Assembly (NCBI GenBank): GCA_014529385.2
Contig: CM043953.1
Span: forward strand, 71,583,372-71,647,371
DNA: 64,000 nucleotides
Origin: Adiantum capillus-veneris
Taxonomy: Eukaryota > Streptophyta > Polypodiopsida > Polypodiales > Pteridaceae
Direction: 5' to 3'
Of the stretch, positions 22,951 to 34,244 are shown piece by piece (position 1 is the first letter of the stretch; each line of letters opens with the position of its first letter). The notes under the pieces are model-generated. The model did no database searches and was not told the origin of the DNA. It saw only the letters and a list, made by a program, of their open reading frames with translations. Position numbers and translations under genes: made by a program.

Positions 22951-25450
22951 GATGGATCCATTTGGATGCCATCTTGAGAGATAATTTGACCTAATATACT
23001 GAATCTCTTGTAAGAAAAACTCACTTTTTTTTAATTAATATAAAGTTTATTCTCTCCTAAAACTTGAAATATTACCTGGAGGTGTTGCTTATGTTCGTCT
23101 AGTGTATTAGAGTAGATGATTATATCATCAAAGAAAACTCCAAATTCGGTGAGGCTTGAATAGCTTCTCCATCATGTGGTTAAATGTGGCTGGTGCATTG
23201 GTCAAGCCAAAAGGCATGAAAATGTACTCGTAAAGACCAAACGTAGCGGTCTTTACTTTGTCTTGATCAACTATCCTTATTTGATGGTAGCCACTTTTTA
23301 GGTCAATCCTACTAAAGTAGGTCGATCCTTGTAGCTTATCAAATAGGTCTTCTACCCGTGGAATAGGAAACCTATTCTTGATAGTCTAGTGCCCTATAGT
23401 CGACACACATACGATATGCGCCGTCTTTCTTTTGCATCAATAACATTGTTGAACAAAATGGAGATGAGCTAGGCCTAACCATGCCCTTCTCAACTAACTC
23501 ATGCACTTGCTGCATAATCTCCTCTTGTTGAGCTTGAGAAACTTCATAAGGAGGTTTATTAGGCGGTGAAATTCCTGGAGGAAGTTCAATTGCATTGCCT
23601 CGTTTAGGAGGTAGTTCACAAGGGATGTCATGAATAAAAACATCTTGGAATCCCTTGAGAAAATTTGATAACTCTAATTTCTTGTGATTGTTTATATTTT
23701 CTTTTGCTAAAATATTATTAACAAAAATCATGTACACAAAAATAGAGCTCTTTATTGACTTATTGAAAGATTGTGTATGTACAATGGGTATGCCGTTACC
23801 CAACTCCTTAGCATCTATGTACATATCTTTTTTCCTGAACCTAAAGTAGGTTTTTCTTTCAAGGAATTTAACATTCGCAGCCATACGATCAAACCATGGT
23901 GCCCCTAGGATTACATCCTCATGCTTGAGAGGAGAGATAAACAAATCCTCTTTGTCCACATAACTTTGGACATGGAGCCTCAATTTCCCAATTAAGGGAG
24001 TGACTGAGGCTTCTTGCCCCTTGAAAGCACCATCGACAGGTAGGACATCTCCCATCTCATAGGCTTGGATGCCTAGCTTGGTGACCAACTCTGTGGATAT
24101 GAAATTGTGAGTAGAACCAAGGTCAAAGAGAATAAAAGAATCATGTTCTCTTACCTTTCCCTGAGCATGGCATAGAGGAGATCCTTTGCGGTGAGATCCT
24201 CTTCTTGGATTTCGATCAAGGTAGCTCTAGGAGGCTCATTTCGTGTATTCTTGTGGAGACAAGCACGATAAGCATGCCCTTGCTCCCCGCACTTGAAACA
24301 ACCGTTATCTTTTTGATAACGCTCTAGCTCTTCATGAGAGAGTTTATTTTTGCCTTTATAAACTCCCTTCTCCTTAGCTTTTTTGTTGTTGGCGTTGCCT
24401 TTGGGAGACTTTTGGACATGGTCTTTCCCCTTAGGCTCGTTATTACAGTCCTTGTTCTTCGTGGGCTTAAGATTTCTCTTGGCCCCTTGTTGGAAATTGA
24501 TTCGTGAAGCCACCATGGTATGGTGTATGACCGCAGATATGGTGTGTGGCCTTTGGGAGTTGACATACTCCGCCATATCTTTAGGTGAAAAAGCACAAAA
24601 TTGTTGTTTTTGCTCTCCAAAATCTATCTTTTTGAAGACAGTGGCTTTGAGATGTTAGTCCCAAAACTTTTCTACATATTTGTGAATAGATTCGTAGGGA
24701 GAGAGCTTCAAGCTTCTCCATTCTGTGAGTACTTTGTCTTTGGCATCGGTAGGCAAAAACTGCTTCATAATGGAAGCTCTTAAAGCTTTCCACATTTGTG
24801 GAGCTTCGCCATTTGCTCGTAGGCTAGACCACCATTGCTTGGCGGACTTTTGAAAATGCAAAGCTATATGACGTAGCGTAGAGGACTCCGTGAAGCCCTT
24901 ATCTCCAAACGCCACATCGAATTGTTGGATGTAGGCCAAAACTTCATCCGTAGCACCAAAGGTGCCACGTAGGTAAGGAAAGAGATGTTCTTTCCTCTTT
25001 CTTTAAACTTTTTGAGCTTGAACGATCTCTTCCACGTGGCATAGGATTTCCTATGGCCTCTTCTTTTTGGTGGTTTGAAAGCTGCACCATCACTTTATTC
25101 AGAAGAGGAAGAGTATGAAGAGGATAGAGAAGAGAAGAGGGCGACCTCTTCCTCGCCTTTTTCTTCGCTTGTTCCTCCTTGTCTGCACCATCACTTTCTT
25201 CAGAAGAGGAAGAGGACAAAGAAGATGGAGAAGAGGGTGACCTCTTTCTCGCCTTTTTCTTCTTTTGTGTTTTCTCTTCCCTTTTTGAATTATGGTGTAG
25301 AGAAGTATGCGATGGTCTTCTCCGTTTAGGGGTTGTTGGAGAGTGTTTTTCTCGTCGTCTTCATGGAGCTATCTCCGTCAAGGTGGCAGGAGACTCACTT
25401 CTTTCTCGTTCTTTCGGTGAGGGCTCTATTGTTGAAACTTGGGTTCTCCT

Positions 25451-25770
25451 TTAAGAGGGAGATGCATCAATCAGTAAAATTTTGAGCCCTTTGTACGGAT
25501 CCTCTTCATCTTCCCTTATTGGAGAGAGGCCTCTTTTGGAAGTCTCACAAGGAGGCTTCCTAGGTACTCTCTCTTCTTGGTGGGGAGTTTGGAGAATCCC
25601 ATGAGTACGTAGCTGCCGTTGCACTTCACCTTGGAGGGATGGATTGCCCATGGCTTGTTGAAGCCTGGTAACAAGGTAATTAATAAGCATAGAGGCATCA
25701 TTAGTAGCCTGTCCATTAGCAAAATCAAAGCTATCAACATTCATTTCAATCTCTTTTCCTTTGTCAGCCA
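25451..25770 (-). other. Gypsy-1 Gag N-terminal region (detail)
   Basis: This first part of Gag is still open. It carries the family's conserved QATNDASMLINYLVTRLQQA helix, likely a multimerisation segment, and RKPPCETSKRGLSP. The equivalent in Gypsy-2 lies at residues 20-80. Confidence 0.7.
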
Positions 25771-25934
25771 TACTAGAAAATTTTAGGTGTAAACGTCTAC
25801 TGGTACTTTGGTACTTCAACCCTAGTTACTACTCCTCTTTACCTTCAAAGATAAGCACTCAAGCATCTATACCCGTGGCTCAAATATTATTAATTTCAAG
25901 TAATAGAAGAGAGGGTTCAACAGAGCCAAGAGAA

Positions 25935-26193
25935 TGTTAGGTTTAATGGCCATGTGGCCGACCGCCCATCACTAACTGCCGCTAACCCTAAGTGTACAAC
26001 TATACACTTGTGTGAGCCACTAACACTAAGTACTATGTGTATTGTGCCTTAGTGCATAAGATAAGAGAAGAAAGAAAGGGGGCATACAATACGTTGGCTC
26101 TCCCCCTTCAACCTGTGTGTGGCTATGGTGGTGTGTGCGTGAGTGTGTGCGTGCGTATTCTTCTTCCGTTGTGCTCCCAGCTCCTCCCCATCA
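25935..26193 (+). repeat. Copia A 5' LTR (259 bp)
   Basis: It runs TGTTAGGTTTAATGG...CCCCATCA. It is longer than the 3' LTR because of a GTGAGTGTGTGCGTGC expansion near 26138. Confidence 0.93.
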
Positions 26194-26195
26194 TC

Positions 26196-26207
26196 TTGTA
26201 TCAGAGC
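26196..26207 (+). promoter_or_regulatory. Copia A primer binding site
   Basis: TTGTATCAGAGC, one mismatch to the plant tRNA-iMet PBS, two bases after the LTR. Confidence 0.85.
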
Positions 26208-27261
26208 GGTTTCATTCTCAAAATCATTTCCGCGCGCGCGCACTTTCAAGAGTGGCAAAAGGTTTCCAATTTCTCCATTGGCAAGTTTAGCTTCTCGAGA
26301 GCGTTTCCATTAGGCGTCCTGGGGTTTTACCCCCCTTTTGGAGACATTCGAGCCATCAGAAACCCCATTCAAGCTACGATGCAAGAGCTGAAATTTTCAG
26401 CCCTCTTGTGGTAATTTGTGCTGCAGTGCTTCCATAGCCAATTAGAGGTACCTTTGTTGCAGTCTCTTCCATCTACGAGAGCCCACGGCTCATTCGGGAG
26501 TGTGTAGCCTCTTTCGGAGTGGCCTCATACACACACATAGAGTGGGAGCTTGACAACATTGTCTTCTTCGACTATGGGTACAGGTACAGGCTATAGGTTT
26601 CAGTGCTTGCTACATTATGGTTCTAGTGGGAGCAGTTGTTTATGCGTACATGCATATGTTGACACTTTTGACAGTGTTTGAGCTCTTTTGAGAGCAAATT
26701 GACTCCCCGCAGGGATGTTTAATTGCAAGCACATGCTTTTGATGAATGTTTGAGCGTCTTGACAGACTTGTACGTCTTTGTGAATACTGCCATTGGACGC
26801 TTTTGTGGAGCCATCTTTTGGCTAGTACGGCAGTCCTGGCCATTTTTGAGACTTGGTCCGGAAGATAGCCATTTCTGAGACTTGGCTATACGTTTTTTGC
26901 TGCATAACCTACGTTGTTGAGGGTCGATAGCGTGAGGTTTTCATTGAGCTGGGGTATTCTCAAATATGGAGATAGCTTCGGTGATACATGTAGCTGGAGC
27001 ATCCCTTATGAGGCCTTGCCATACGACATGTATAGAGTGGTATAGGTGCTTTTGACGCCGAGTTGGCGGTCTATGGTCAGTTTGATAGTTTATGCGCCTC
27101 AGTTTGTCTCTATACAGTGTGCTTTTGAGAGGCATTGCTCTCTTTTATGCTTTGTGGGTGACATACTTGGTCATTTTGTCTCGTATTTTGGTTGACATAG
27201 TCCCAAATACAAAGGACACTCTGCCGAAATTTTCTCAGAATCTTTTGGTAGTTTTGTCACC

Positions 27262-30200
27262 ATGTCTACTAGCAAAGACTGTGACATTTATGACATAAAG
27301 AAGTTTGATGGCACTAATTTTCAGCTTTGGAAGAACCAAATGCATGATGTGCTTGTCCAAAAGAAGCAAAAGTTACCTATTACCTATGCGGCTAGAACTG
27401 AAGATATGCACATGACTCAGTTTCAGTGGGAGGAGCTTGATAAGCTATGTAGGTCTACGATTAGACTGCACCTTGGAGAGTCGGTGTACTTTTCAGTGTT
27501 AGAATGCGAGACTGCTCATGCTTTATGGCAGAAATTATGCGACACCTATGAAAGGGATACAGCTAGCAATAAGGTTTTTCTGATGCGAAAACTTTTCAAC
27601 CTTCGTATGAAGGAGTCAGCTAGCGTTGCCAGCCATATCAATGATTTTGATTCTCTTTTTGCCCAGATTCGTGCACAGCGCATGACCATTGATGATGAGA
27701 TGAAAGCAATCTTTTTACTTTGTTCGTTGCCACCCTCTTGGGATATCTTTTGCACAACTGTTAGTAACTCTGCTCCTAATGGTACGCTAAAGTACGATGA
27801 TGTTACTAGTGCACTTTTGTCAGAGGAGACGCGTCGAAAGACCATGACTAGCTCGCATCATGGCGAAGCTCATTATGTGCAAAGGGATGATAAGCAACGT
27901 AAGGGCCGTTCTTCGCAACGTGAGTCCAAGAAAGAGGGCAATAGAGATGCATCAAAGGATAGATCAAAGTCTCGTGGTCACCGCAATGTTCAATGCCATT
28001 ATTGTGATAAGTTTTGTCACATAAAGAAGGATTGTTATGCTTGGAAGCGTGACAAAGAGAAGGGCAAAGGTAAAGGCAAAGATTATGAAGATAAAGACGA
28101 GAAACCAAAGAGTTCAGTTAAGATTGAAGAACTAAACATAGTGCAAGATGATTGTGATGCACAAGACATCAATATGTTGGTGACTGAAAATAATGATGTA
28201 TTTATGATGCACAAGAAACTCTATCTTTGCAGAGTTCTATGCCAGCAGAGCTACTTGTTAGTGGTGAAGTGTCCCATACATGGATTCTTGATTCGGGTGC
28301 TTCGTTGCATGTCACACCTCATAGGGATTGGTTTACTACATACGAGGAAACCATTGGCTCTGTTACACTTGGTGACAGCTACTCTTGTGACATTGTTGGC
28401 GTAGGTGATATTGCCATGGTTATGGAAAATGGGGTGAAGTTTATCATCCATAATGTGCGTCATGTTCCAGCCTTGACATGCAATCTGATTTTGGTTGGAC
28501 GTCTTGATGACTTGGGTTACAAAGTCACTTTTCATCAGTAGTCTTGGCGTATTGCGAAGGGTCATCTTATTATATCCTATGGTTCTGAAGTTGGTTCACT
28601 TATCCTCTTTATGTATCTGATAAAAACAGTGTTCTTTCGGTAACGGAGCTTTGTGGCATAGCCTGTTGCTTTGTTGCTTTTGTGGCAAAGCCGGTTAGGA
28701 CATATGTCAAAGAAGGGAATGGAGACACTCTCTCGCTTGGGCTACTTACAGTCTTTGTCATTTTCAGATTTTCCCTTTTGTGAGCACTGTCAATATGGTA
28801 AGCAAACACGAGCACATCGTACACAGTCTTTTGACAAAGAAAGAAAACCCGTAGAGCTTGTGCATAGTGATTTATGTGGGCCTATGCCTTCTAAATCCCA
28901 TGGTGGTGCGTCCTATTATGTTACATTCATTGATGATGCAACACGGCATGTTTGGGTCTATGCCATGAACTCTAAAGATGAGACCTTTTGTTGCTTCAAG
29001 AAGTTCTTATCGAGTGTTGAAACTCAAACTGAACATAAGTTGAAAGCTTTACGCTCAGACAATGGTGGAGAATATGTCTCCAAAGAGTTTATAGACTTCT
29101 GTTCAAGTAGGGGAATTAAGCGTGAGTTTACAGCTCCTTATACCCCTGCACAAAATGGTGTTGCAGAACGAATGAATAGGACCATCCAAGAGCGGATTAT
29201 GTCTATGCTATCACTGGCTAATTTACCGCAAGCGTTTTAGACTGAAGCATTATACACAGCCGTGTATTTGATCAATAGATCACCACATGCTTCATTACAG
29301 TTTCGTGTACCTTTGGAGTTATGGTCAGGACATAAGTTGTCTTATGAAAAACTCCGTACATTTGGCTGCGAAGCTTATGCACATGTACCCAAGGAGTTGC
29401 GTGGTAAGCTTGACCCTAAGTCCAAGAAATGCATCTTTATTGGCTATGGTGTAGATGGTCAATTTGGCTATCGTTTATGGGATCCGGAAAGTCGATCAGT
29501 AATCCGTAGCAGTGATGTTGTCTTCAATGAGACCAAGATGCATAGGCAGCCAACGAAAGAGGTTGAATTCCAAAAAGTGACGTTTTTGGATGTATCACCT
29601 CCTGCACAGATAGCTCCAGAGCCAATTACTACACAGGTTAGTACAAGCTCTGATCAGCCGAGGAGATCTCAAAGAGTCTCACATCCGCCAGAACGGTTTG
29701 TTCCAGGCGTGGACTTTGTGTTGCTTACAGATAGTGGCGAGCCTTCTTGTTACAAAGAGGCTATGCTAGCCAATGATAAGGTTCAGTGGGAACATGCTAT
29801 GAAGAGGGAGCTATCCAGTATTGCAAAGAACAAAACATGGGAACTTGTTCCATTTCCAAAAGGTAGGAAAGCTTTGCCTTGTAAATGGGTTTACAAGAAG
29901 AAGATTGCATCCAATGTTGAGAATTACAAAGCTCGTTTAGTGGCTAAAGGTTTCAAGCAAGAATATGGTGTAGATTTCCAGGAAATCTTTTCTCCGTCAA
30001 GATGGCGACACTAAGAATGTTGCTTGCTTTGGTTGCCACTGAAGATATGGAGCTTGATCAAATGGATGTCATTACAACTTTCTTACATGGTGATCTCGAG
30101 GAAGAGATTTATATGCAGCAACCTGAAGGGTTTGTGCTAAAGGGCAAGGAACATTTGGTCTGTAAGCTTCTGAAAAGTCTCTATGGCTTGAAGCAATCAT

Positions 30201-31282
30201 CCAGAAAATGGTATCAAAAGTTTGATGCATTTATGCGTTCCCTAGGCTATAAGCGCAGTAATGAGGATCCATGTCTTTACATAAATAGACAACGAAATGG
30301 ACAGCTTATTATGCTTATCCTTTATGTAGATGACATGCTTATTGCTGGTCATTCTAAGAAGGACATTGCTGACTTGAAAACCAAGCTGAAAAGTTAATTC
30401 GACATGAAAGATTTGGGTGAAGCCAATCACATTTTGGGTATGCGCATTACTCGTGATTGTAAGAAGAGGTTGTTGTACCTTTTTCAAAAAGAGTATGTGC
30501 ACAAGGTTCTTGATCGTTTCAACATGCAGAAGGGGAAGGCCTTGAGTACTCCATTGCCTGCATATTTGAAACTTAGCAAGAACGATTGTCCCAAATCTGC
30601 TGAGGAAAAAGATGCGATGGCTAAAATTCCTTATGCTTAAGCTTGTGGTAGTCTCATGTATGCCATGGTGGCTACAAGACCTGACATTGCACATGCAGTG
30701 GGAGTTGTCAGCAGATTTTGGTCTAAACCTGGTAAAAAGCATTGGGATGCTGTCAAGTCAATTCTCAAATACTTGAGTGGCACTGCAGATAGACAATTAT
30801 CCTATGGTCGTGGAGAGTCATCCATTGAGGGATTTGTAGACAGTGACTATGCAGGCTGTGTTGACAGTCGTAAATCAACTACAGGTTGGATTTACACATT
30901 TTCTGGTTCTGCTATTTCTTGGAGATCTGTTCTTCAAGATTGTACATCCATTTCTACCACAGAGGCAGAGTATGTTGCATTGAGTCAAGCATGCAAAGAA
31001 GCTATTTGGCTTGCTCTCCTAGTGCAAGATCTTGGATTGGAGCAGTGTACACCAGTTCTTCATTGTGACAGTCAAAGTGCTATTGCCTTGGCTAACAATC
31101 CCGTGTTTCATTTCAGAACGAAACACATTGATGTGCGCTATCACTTCAGACGTGAATGCCTGGCAAACAAGAGCCTTGATTTAGTGAATATTCCTACATC
31201 AGAGAACGCAGCGGATGCACTCACTAAGAGTCTCTCTAGCCATCAATTTCAACACTGCCGTGAGTTGATGGGCATTGGGTGA
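27262..31282 (+). pseudogene. gag-pol: Copia A gag-pol with stops and frameshifts
   Basis: Gag starts at 27262 (MSTSKDCDIYDIKKFDG) with the LWKNQM and ALWQKL motifs typical of copia Gag, and a CCHC knuckle CHYCDKFCHIKKDC. A frameshift near 28200 precedes the protease (WILDSGASLHVT, 28283). Integrase has the LGHMSKKGM/CEHCQYGK zinc region, then HSDLCGPM, FIDDATRH, RSDNGGEY and QNGVAERMNR. RT has KWVYKKKI and the catalytic YVDDM (30327). RNase H has SDYAGC, TEAEYVA and CDSQSA. Stops are at 28539, 29238, 30395 and 30638, with a frameshift near 29998. The native end is the stop at 31282. Active copies make Gag particles and copy RNA to DNA. Confidence 0.9.
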
Positions 31283-31327
31283 AGAGTGGTGCTCTTCCAT
31301 TTTCTATAGTCTCCCACATTGGCCATC

Positions 31328-31338
31328 AAGTGGGAGAA
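31328..31338 (+). promoter_or_regulatory. Copia A polypurine tract
   Basis: AAGTGGGAGAA lies directly before the 3' LTR TG, as expected for the plus-strand primer. Confidence 0.8.
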
Positions 31339-31580
31339 TGTTAGGTTTAATGGCCATGTGGCCGACCGCCCATCACTAACTGCCGCTAACCCTAAGTGTA
31401 CAGCTATACACTTGTGTGAGCCACTAATACTAAGTACAATGTGTATTGTGCCTTAGTGCATGAGATAAGAGAAGAAAGAAAGGGGGCATACAGTACGTTG
31501 GCTCTCCCCTTCAACCTATGTGTGGCTATGGTGGTGTGTGCGTATTCTTCTTCCGTTGTGCTCCCAACTCCTCCCCATCA
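31339..31580 (+). repeat. Copia A 3' LTR (242 bp)
   Basis: Same ends as the 5' LTR; about 3 per cent substitutions from it. Confidence 0.93.
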
Positions 31581-31820
31581 GAGAACACCGGTTCCTGTCA
31601 AGCTTCTAATAGCTCAATAATTGTTAAGCCATAAGCAAGCCCCGTAATACTCCATCATTAAGACCATAGCTCTCAACGGTGTCCAAGTTAATTGCATAAA
31701 GCGGGCGTGCCTCAAGAATGAAAAATCCCTATTCTACTTACTCTTTTGCAATAAATAACACCAACCATTTGTAGCAAGCTTGAGGACCTCTCTTCTTGAG
31801 CAAGAAAAGAGAAACCAATA

Positions 31821-31832
31821 ACTCTGATACCA
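31821..31832 (-). promoter_or_regulatory. Gypsy-1 primer binding site
   Basis: Minus strand TGGTATCAGAG followed by T (one mismatch), one base from the LTR end. It corresponds to 55193-55204 in Gypsy-2. Confidence 0.87.
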
Positions 31833-31833
31833 A

Positions 31834-31919
31834 TGTAGCAATTAATGCACTAGTAACTTGGGTGTAGCCGAAATAGATAACATAGTGAGAATTTCATCAA
31901 GAGCAAGTTTCTAATGACA

Positions 31920-32008
<89 letters not shown>

Positions 32009-32211
32009 TTAGTGAGAAAGCAAAATAGCAATTTACACCTAGCTAATTTGACATTGACAATACTTGAAAAGAGAGAGAAATAGAACAATTGACAACTGTT
32101 GAGGAACGGATTTACATGGAGCCAGTCTCCCCTCCATAAAGGCTTTGTATTATAGCTTCTCCCATCAAAGGAAACTTTTGTACAAGGCAATTATTGTGTT
32201 CCTTGACAAGA
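31834..32211 (-). repeat. Gypsy-1 5' LTR, truncated
   Basis: It begins TGTAGCAATTAATGCACTAG, like the 3' LTR at 13253, and stays alignable to GTTCCTTGACAAG at about 32211, where homology stops. The U3 half of the element's LTR is therefore missing. A GA array replaces a short GA seed. Confidence 0.85.
31922..32005. repeat. (GA)n microsatellite, 84 bp, inside an LTR
   Basis: It lies at the position where the partner LTR has only AGAGAGAGA (13361-13369). Confidence 0.97.
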
Positions 32212-33047
32212 ATTGTAATATAAAGCTTAGATTTTGCGAGCCAGCATGCAGAGAAAAAGGGCAGAATTTGCAATGGAGGCAGGCAGACGGGCTATTGGTG
32301 GCGGAAAGAGCCAATCGGCAACTGTGACGGTGTCAAAGTGTACTTCTAAAGGACCTTGGCAGAAGAGATACACAAATTCAAACTGTGGGTATAGATGTTA
32401 GAGCAGTCATTGTTGAAAATTTGTCTCTAGATTTTTAGTTTGAAGGTGAGAGAACCTACACAATTTAGAAAAAAATTCGTGTGCAAAACCTTCAAAATTG
32501 AAGATGAAAGGGAGTGAAGGAGAATGGATAAAAGGGACTGGAAGGAGTTATATCTTGCATAAGGGCTTCTTCGTGCGACCATGATGTCTGGCTCATTTGG
32601 ATTGCAAGGCGGTGCTGCTCCATGGATGCTCTTCGGATCTAGATGGTGTTGGTTGATGGCTTCTTTTAGTTTGGGGAAGGGGCAAGCGCGAATGCCTCTA
32701 TAGCACCCCTACTCTGGAAGGGGTTGGAATAGTTGTGGTCAGATGGAATGATATTCTGGTGAGATATGGGACTCTTTTTGTTGGCTCTAGTGCAGACTTC
32801 AGATGCCTCACTTGGAATAGCTTGGTGGACATGCTAGTGAGTGCTCTAGACTACCATTTAATTTGTTTTGAGATGAATAATACACAAATTACATTCGTGA
32901 GTGTTCAAAAAAGAAAAGCGATCAAATCATGAGGCCTACCCATGAGAAGCTATATCAAGGGAGGTGCGACACCTTATAAAAGTGGAACCCACATCATCCT
33001 AGATTCAATACGACCTCAGAGCATAAAATAGGCCTAGTTGCAGTTAC

Positions 33048-33052
<5 letters not shown>

Positions 33053-33121
<69 letters not shown>
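33053..33121. repeat. (GA)n microsatellite, 69 bp
   Basis: Pure GA array. Confidence 0.97.
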
Positions 33122-33123
<2 letters not shown>

Positions 33124-33281
33124 AGCTTCTTTCGACAACCATGATGTGCACGTTTTGTACTCAAAGATCTCCAAGTCATGGACTTCACTCTGAAAAGCCA
33201 ACCAAGAAATTTTCCTATAGTGTAGATTTACATATCATTAAGAGTCAAAACAAGACCCTTGACTTTAGAAATACACATGAA

Positions 33282-33286
<5 letters not shown>

Positions 33287-33344
<58 letters not shown>
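33287..33344. repeat. (TC)n microsatellite, 58 bp
   Basis: Pure TC array, inverted relative to the neighbouring GA array. Confidence 0.97.
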
Positions 33345-33346
<2 letters not shown>

Positions 33347-33956
33347 GATGATTAATTGTTATGAAGCACCCAATGAAAATATTTAATTGTCAACATGTGC
33401 CTGTACAAGACAACATCAAAAGACGTGTGTCTTGTAAAGGCCAATATCAAGAAATGCTTCAAATTCCAAGAAGAAACTAAGCTCTATAACGAATCAAGAT
33501 AATGCTCCTCCTCATCAAGCATAAACCTTGTGTTAACCATGAGGAAGTGACTCTTAGTCACCTTGCTAGTAGCAGAAATGTTTTATGTGGACTCTTGCAT
33601 TGTGGAAACAACTTGTATGGGAGATAAATGATTTGAGCATCTACAAAAAAAGGGCAAGGAGGTGCAGAGTGAAAGAACTTTTCACCGTAGACGTAAAGGT
33701 CGGGAAGGTGAGGTGGTGGGAAACCTTGAGCTTGAACTTGGGCTGTGCCGTTTGAATTTGGGCTTAAGTGGCTCCATAGTAGAGCTAACCGCGACTTGAG
33801 AGCCCATCGTCATGGCCATGAGAGAAGTGTTGTTGCATACTTATGCCATGGTGGTGATGAAGAGAGATGAACAACCACCATGGCAATCTATGAAGCACTA
33901 CGGACATTGCACATGGCATTAGGAAATTTTGGGGTCTTTTAGAGGGAAATATTGAA

Positions 33957-34244
33957 GAGAGACAAAAGAAAGTGCATCCAATGAGCAACAACACAACGTA
34001 ATGTAGAAAATACATAAAAGAAATCAAGAAATAAGACATTCTAAAATGGAGAGAATCTAAAATTCTTTGTCAGGTAACATCTTCTTTGTATGGCATTGGC
34101 GAGAGAAAAAAGAAAGTGCATCCAATGAGCAACAACACAACGTAATGTAGAAAATACATAAAAGAAATCAAGAAATAAGACATTCTAAAATGGAGAGAAT
34201 CTAAAATTCTTTGTAAGGTAACATCTTCTTTTTATGGCATTGGC
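33957..34244. repeat. 144-bp tandem duplication
   Basis: Units 33957-34100 and 34101-34244 begin GAGAGA(C/A)AAA and are nearly identical, differing at a few bases (TTGTCAGG versus TTGTAAGG; TTTGTATGG versus TTTTTATGG). Confidence 0.93.

Larger units (their letters stand above)
22064..25771 (-). pseudogene. gag-pol: Gypsy-1 gag and pol 5' part
   Basis: The start is the Met at 25771 (MADKGKEIEMNVD), matching the Gypsy-2 start. Gag follows, with a Ser/Lys-rich low-complexity zone and the WW-containing Gag core (24655-24939). Then come the CCHC knuckle CFKCGEQGHAYRAC (about 24257-24300), protease FILFDLGSTHNF (24100-24145; DLG in place of the usual D-S/T-G) and RT (CVDYRA near 23400, [12 protein letters not shown] near 23200, FFDDIIIYS frame near 23120). 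The RNase H segment follows at 22101-22628. Frameshifts occur near 23380, 23050 and 24150. A tandem duplication (22430-22950) disrupts the RT-RNase H junction. Confidence 0.88.
25935..31580 (+). mobile_element. Copia A: Ty1/copia retrotransposon with TSD GAGAA
   Basis: LTRs 25935-26193 and 31339-31580 enclose a leader, gag and pol. The TSD GAGAA stands at 25930-25934 and 31581-31585, and the gypsy leader continues directly beyond it. The LTRs differ by 7 substitutions and 2 indels (a 16-bp TG-rich copy-number change and one C), about 3 per cent divergence. That makes this insertion clearly older than Gypsy-2. The coding region has stops and frameshifts and the element is not autonomous. Confidence 0.94.
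13253..32211 (-). mobile_element. Gypsy-1: decayed Ty3/gypsy chromovirus split by two copia insertions
   Basis: It is the same family as the intact element at 53601-62505 but on the minus strand. Its pieces are the 3' LTR (13253-14118), pol C-terminus (14466-15924), the rest of pol and gag (22064-25771), leader (25772-25934 and 31586-31820), PBS (31821-31832) and a truncated 5' LTR (31834-32211). Copia B and copia A occupy 15930-22058 and 25935-31580. At both insertion sites the gypsy reading resumes exactly after the target-site duplication. The element's own sequence totals about 7.2 kb. The outer end of the 5' LTR is lost at 32211, so no gypsy target-site duplication can be read. Confidence 0.9.
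32212..33956. other. Anonymous region with two long GA/CT arrays
   Basis: No domain-bearing frame was seen. (GA)n occupies 33053-33121 and (TC)n 33287-33344, within 170 bp of each other in opposite phase, so they are complementary and could fold into a hairpin with about a 165-base loop. Confidence 0.6.

Noticed and set aside
32545-32925. Possible LINE 3' end (AT-rich tail and short A run)
   Set aside because: No ORF2 domain and only a weak A tract; insufficient evidence.
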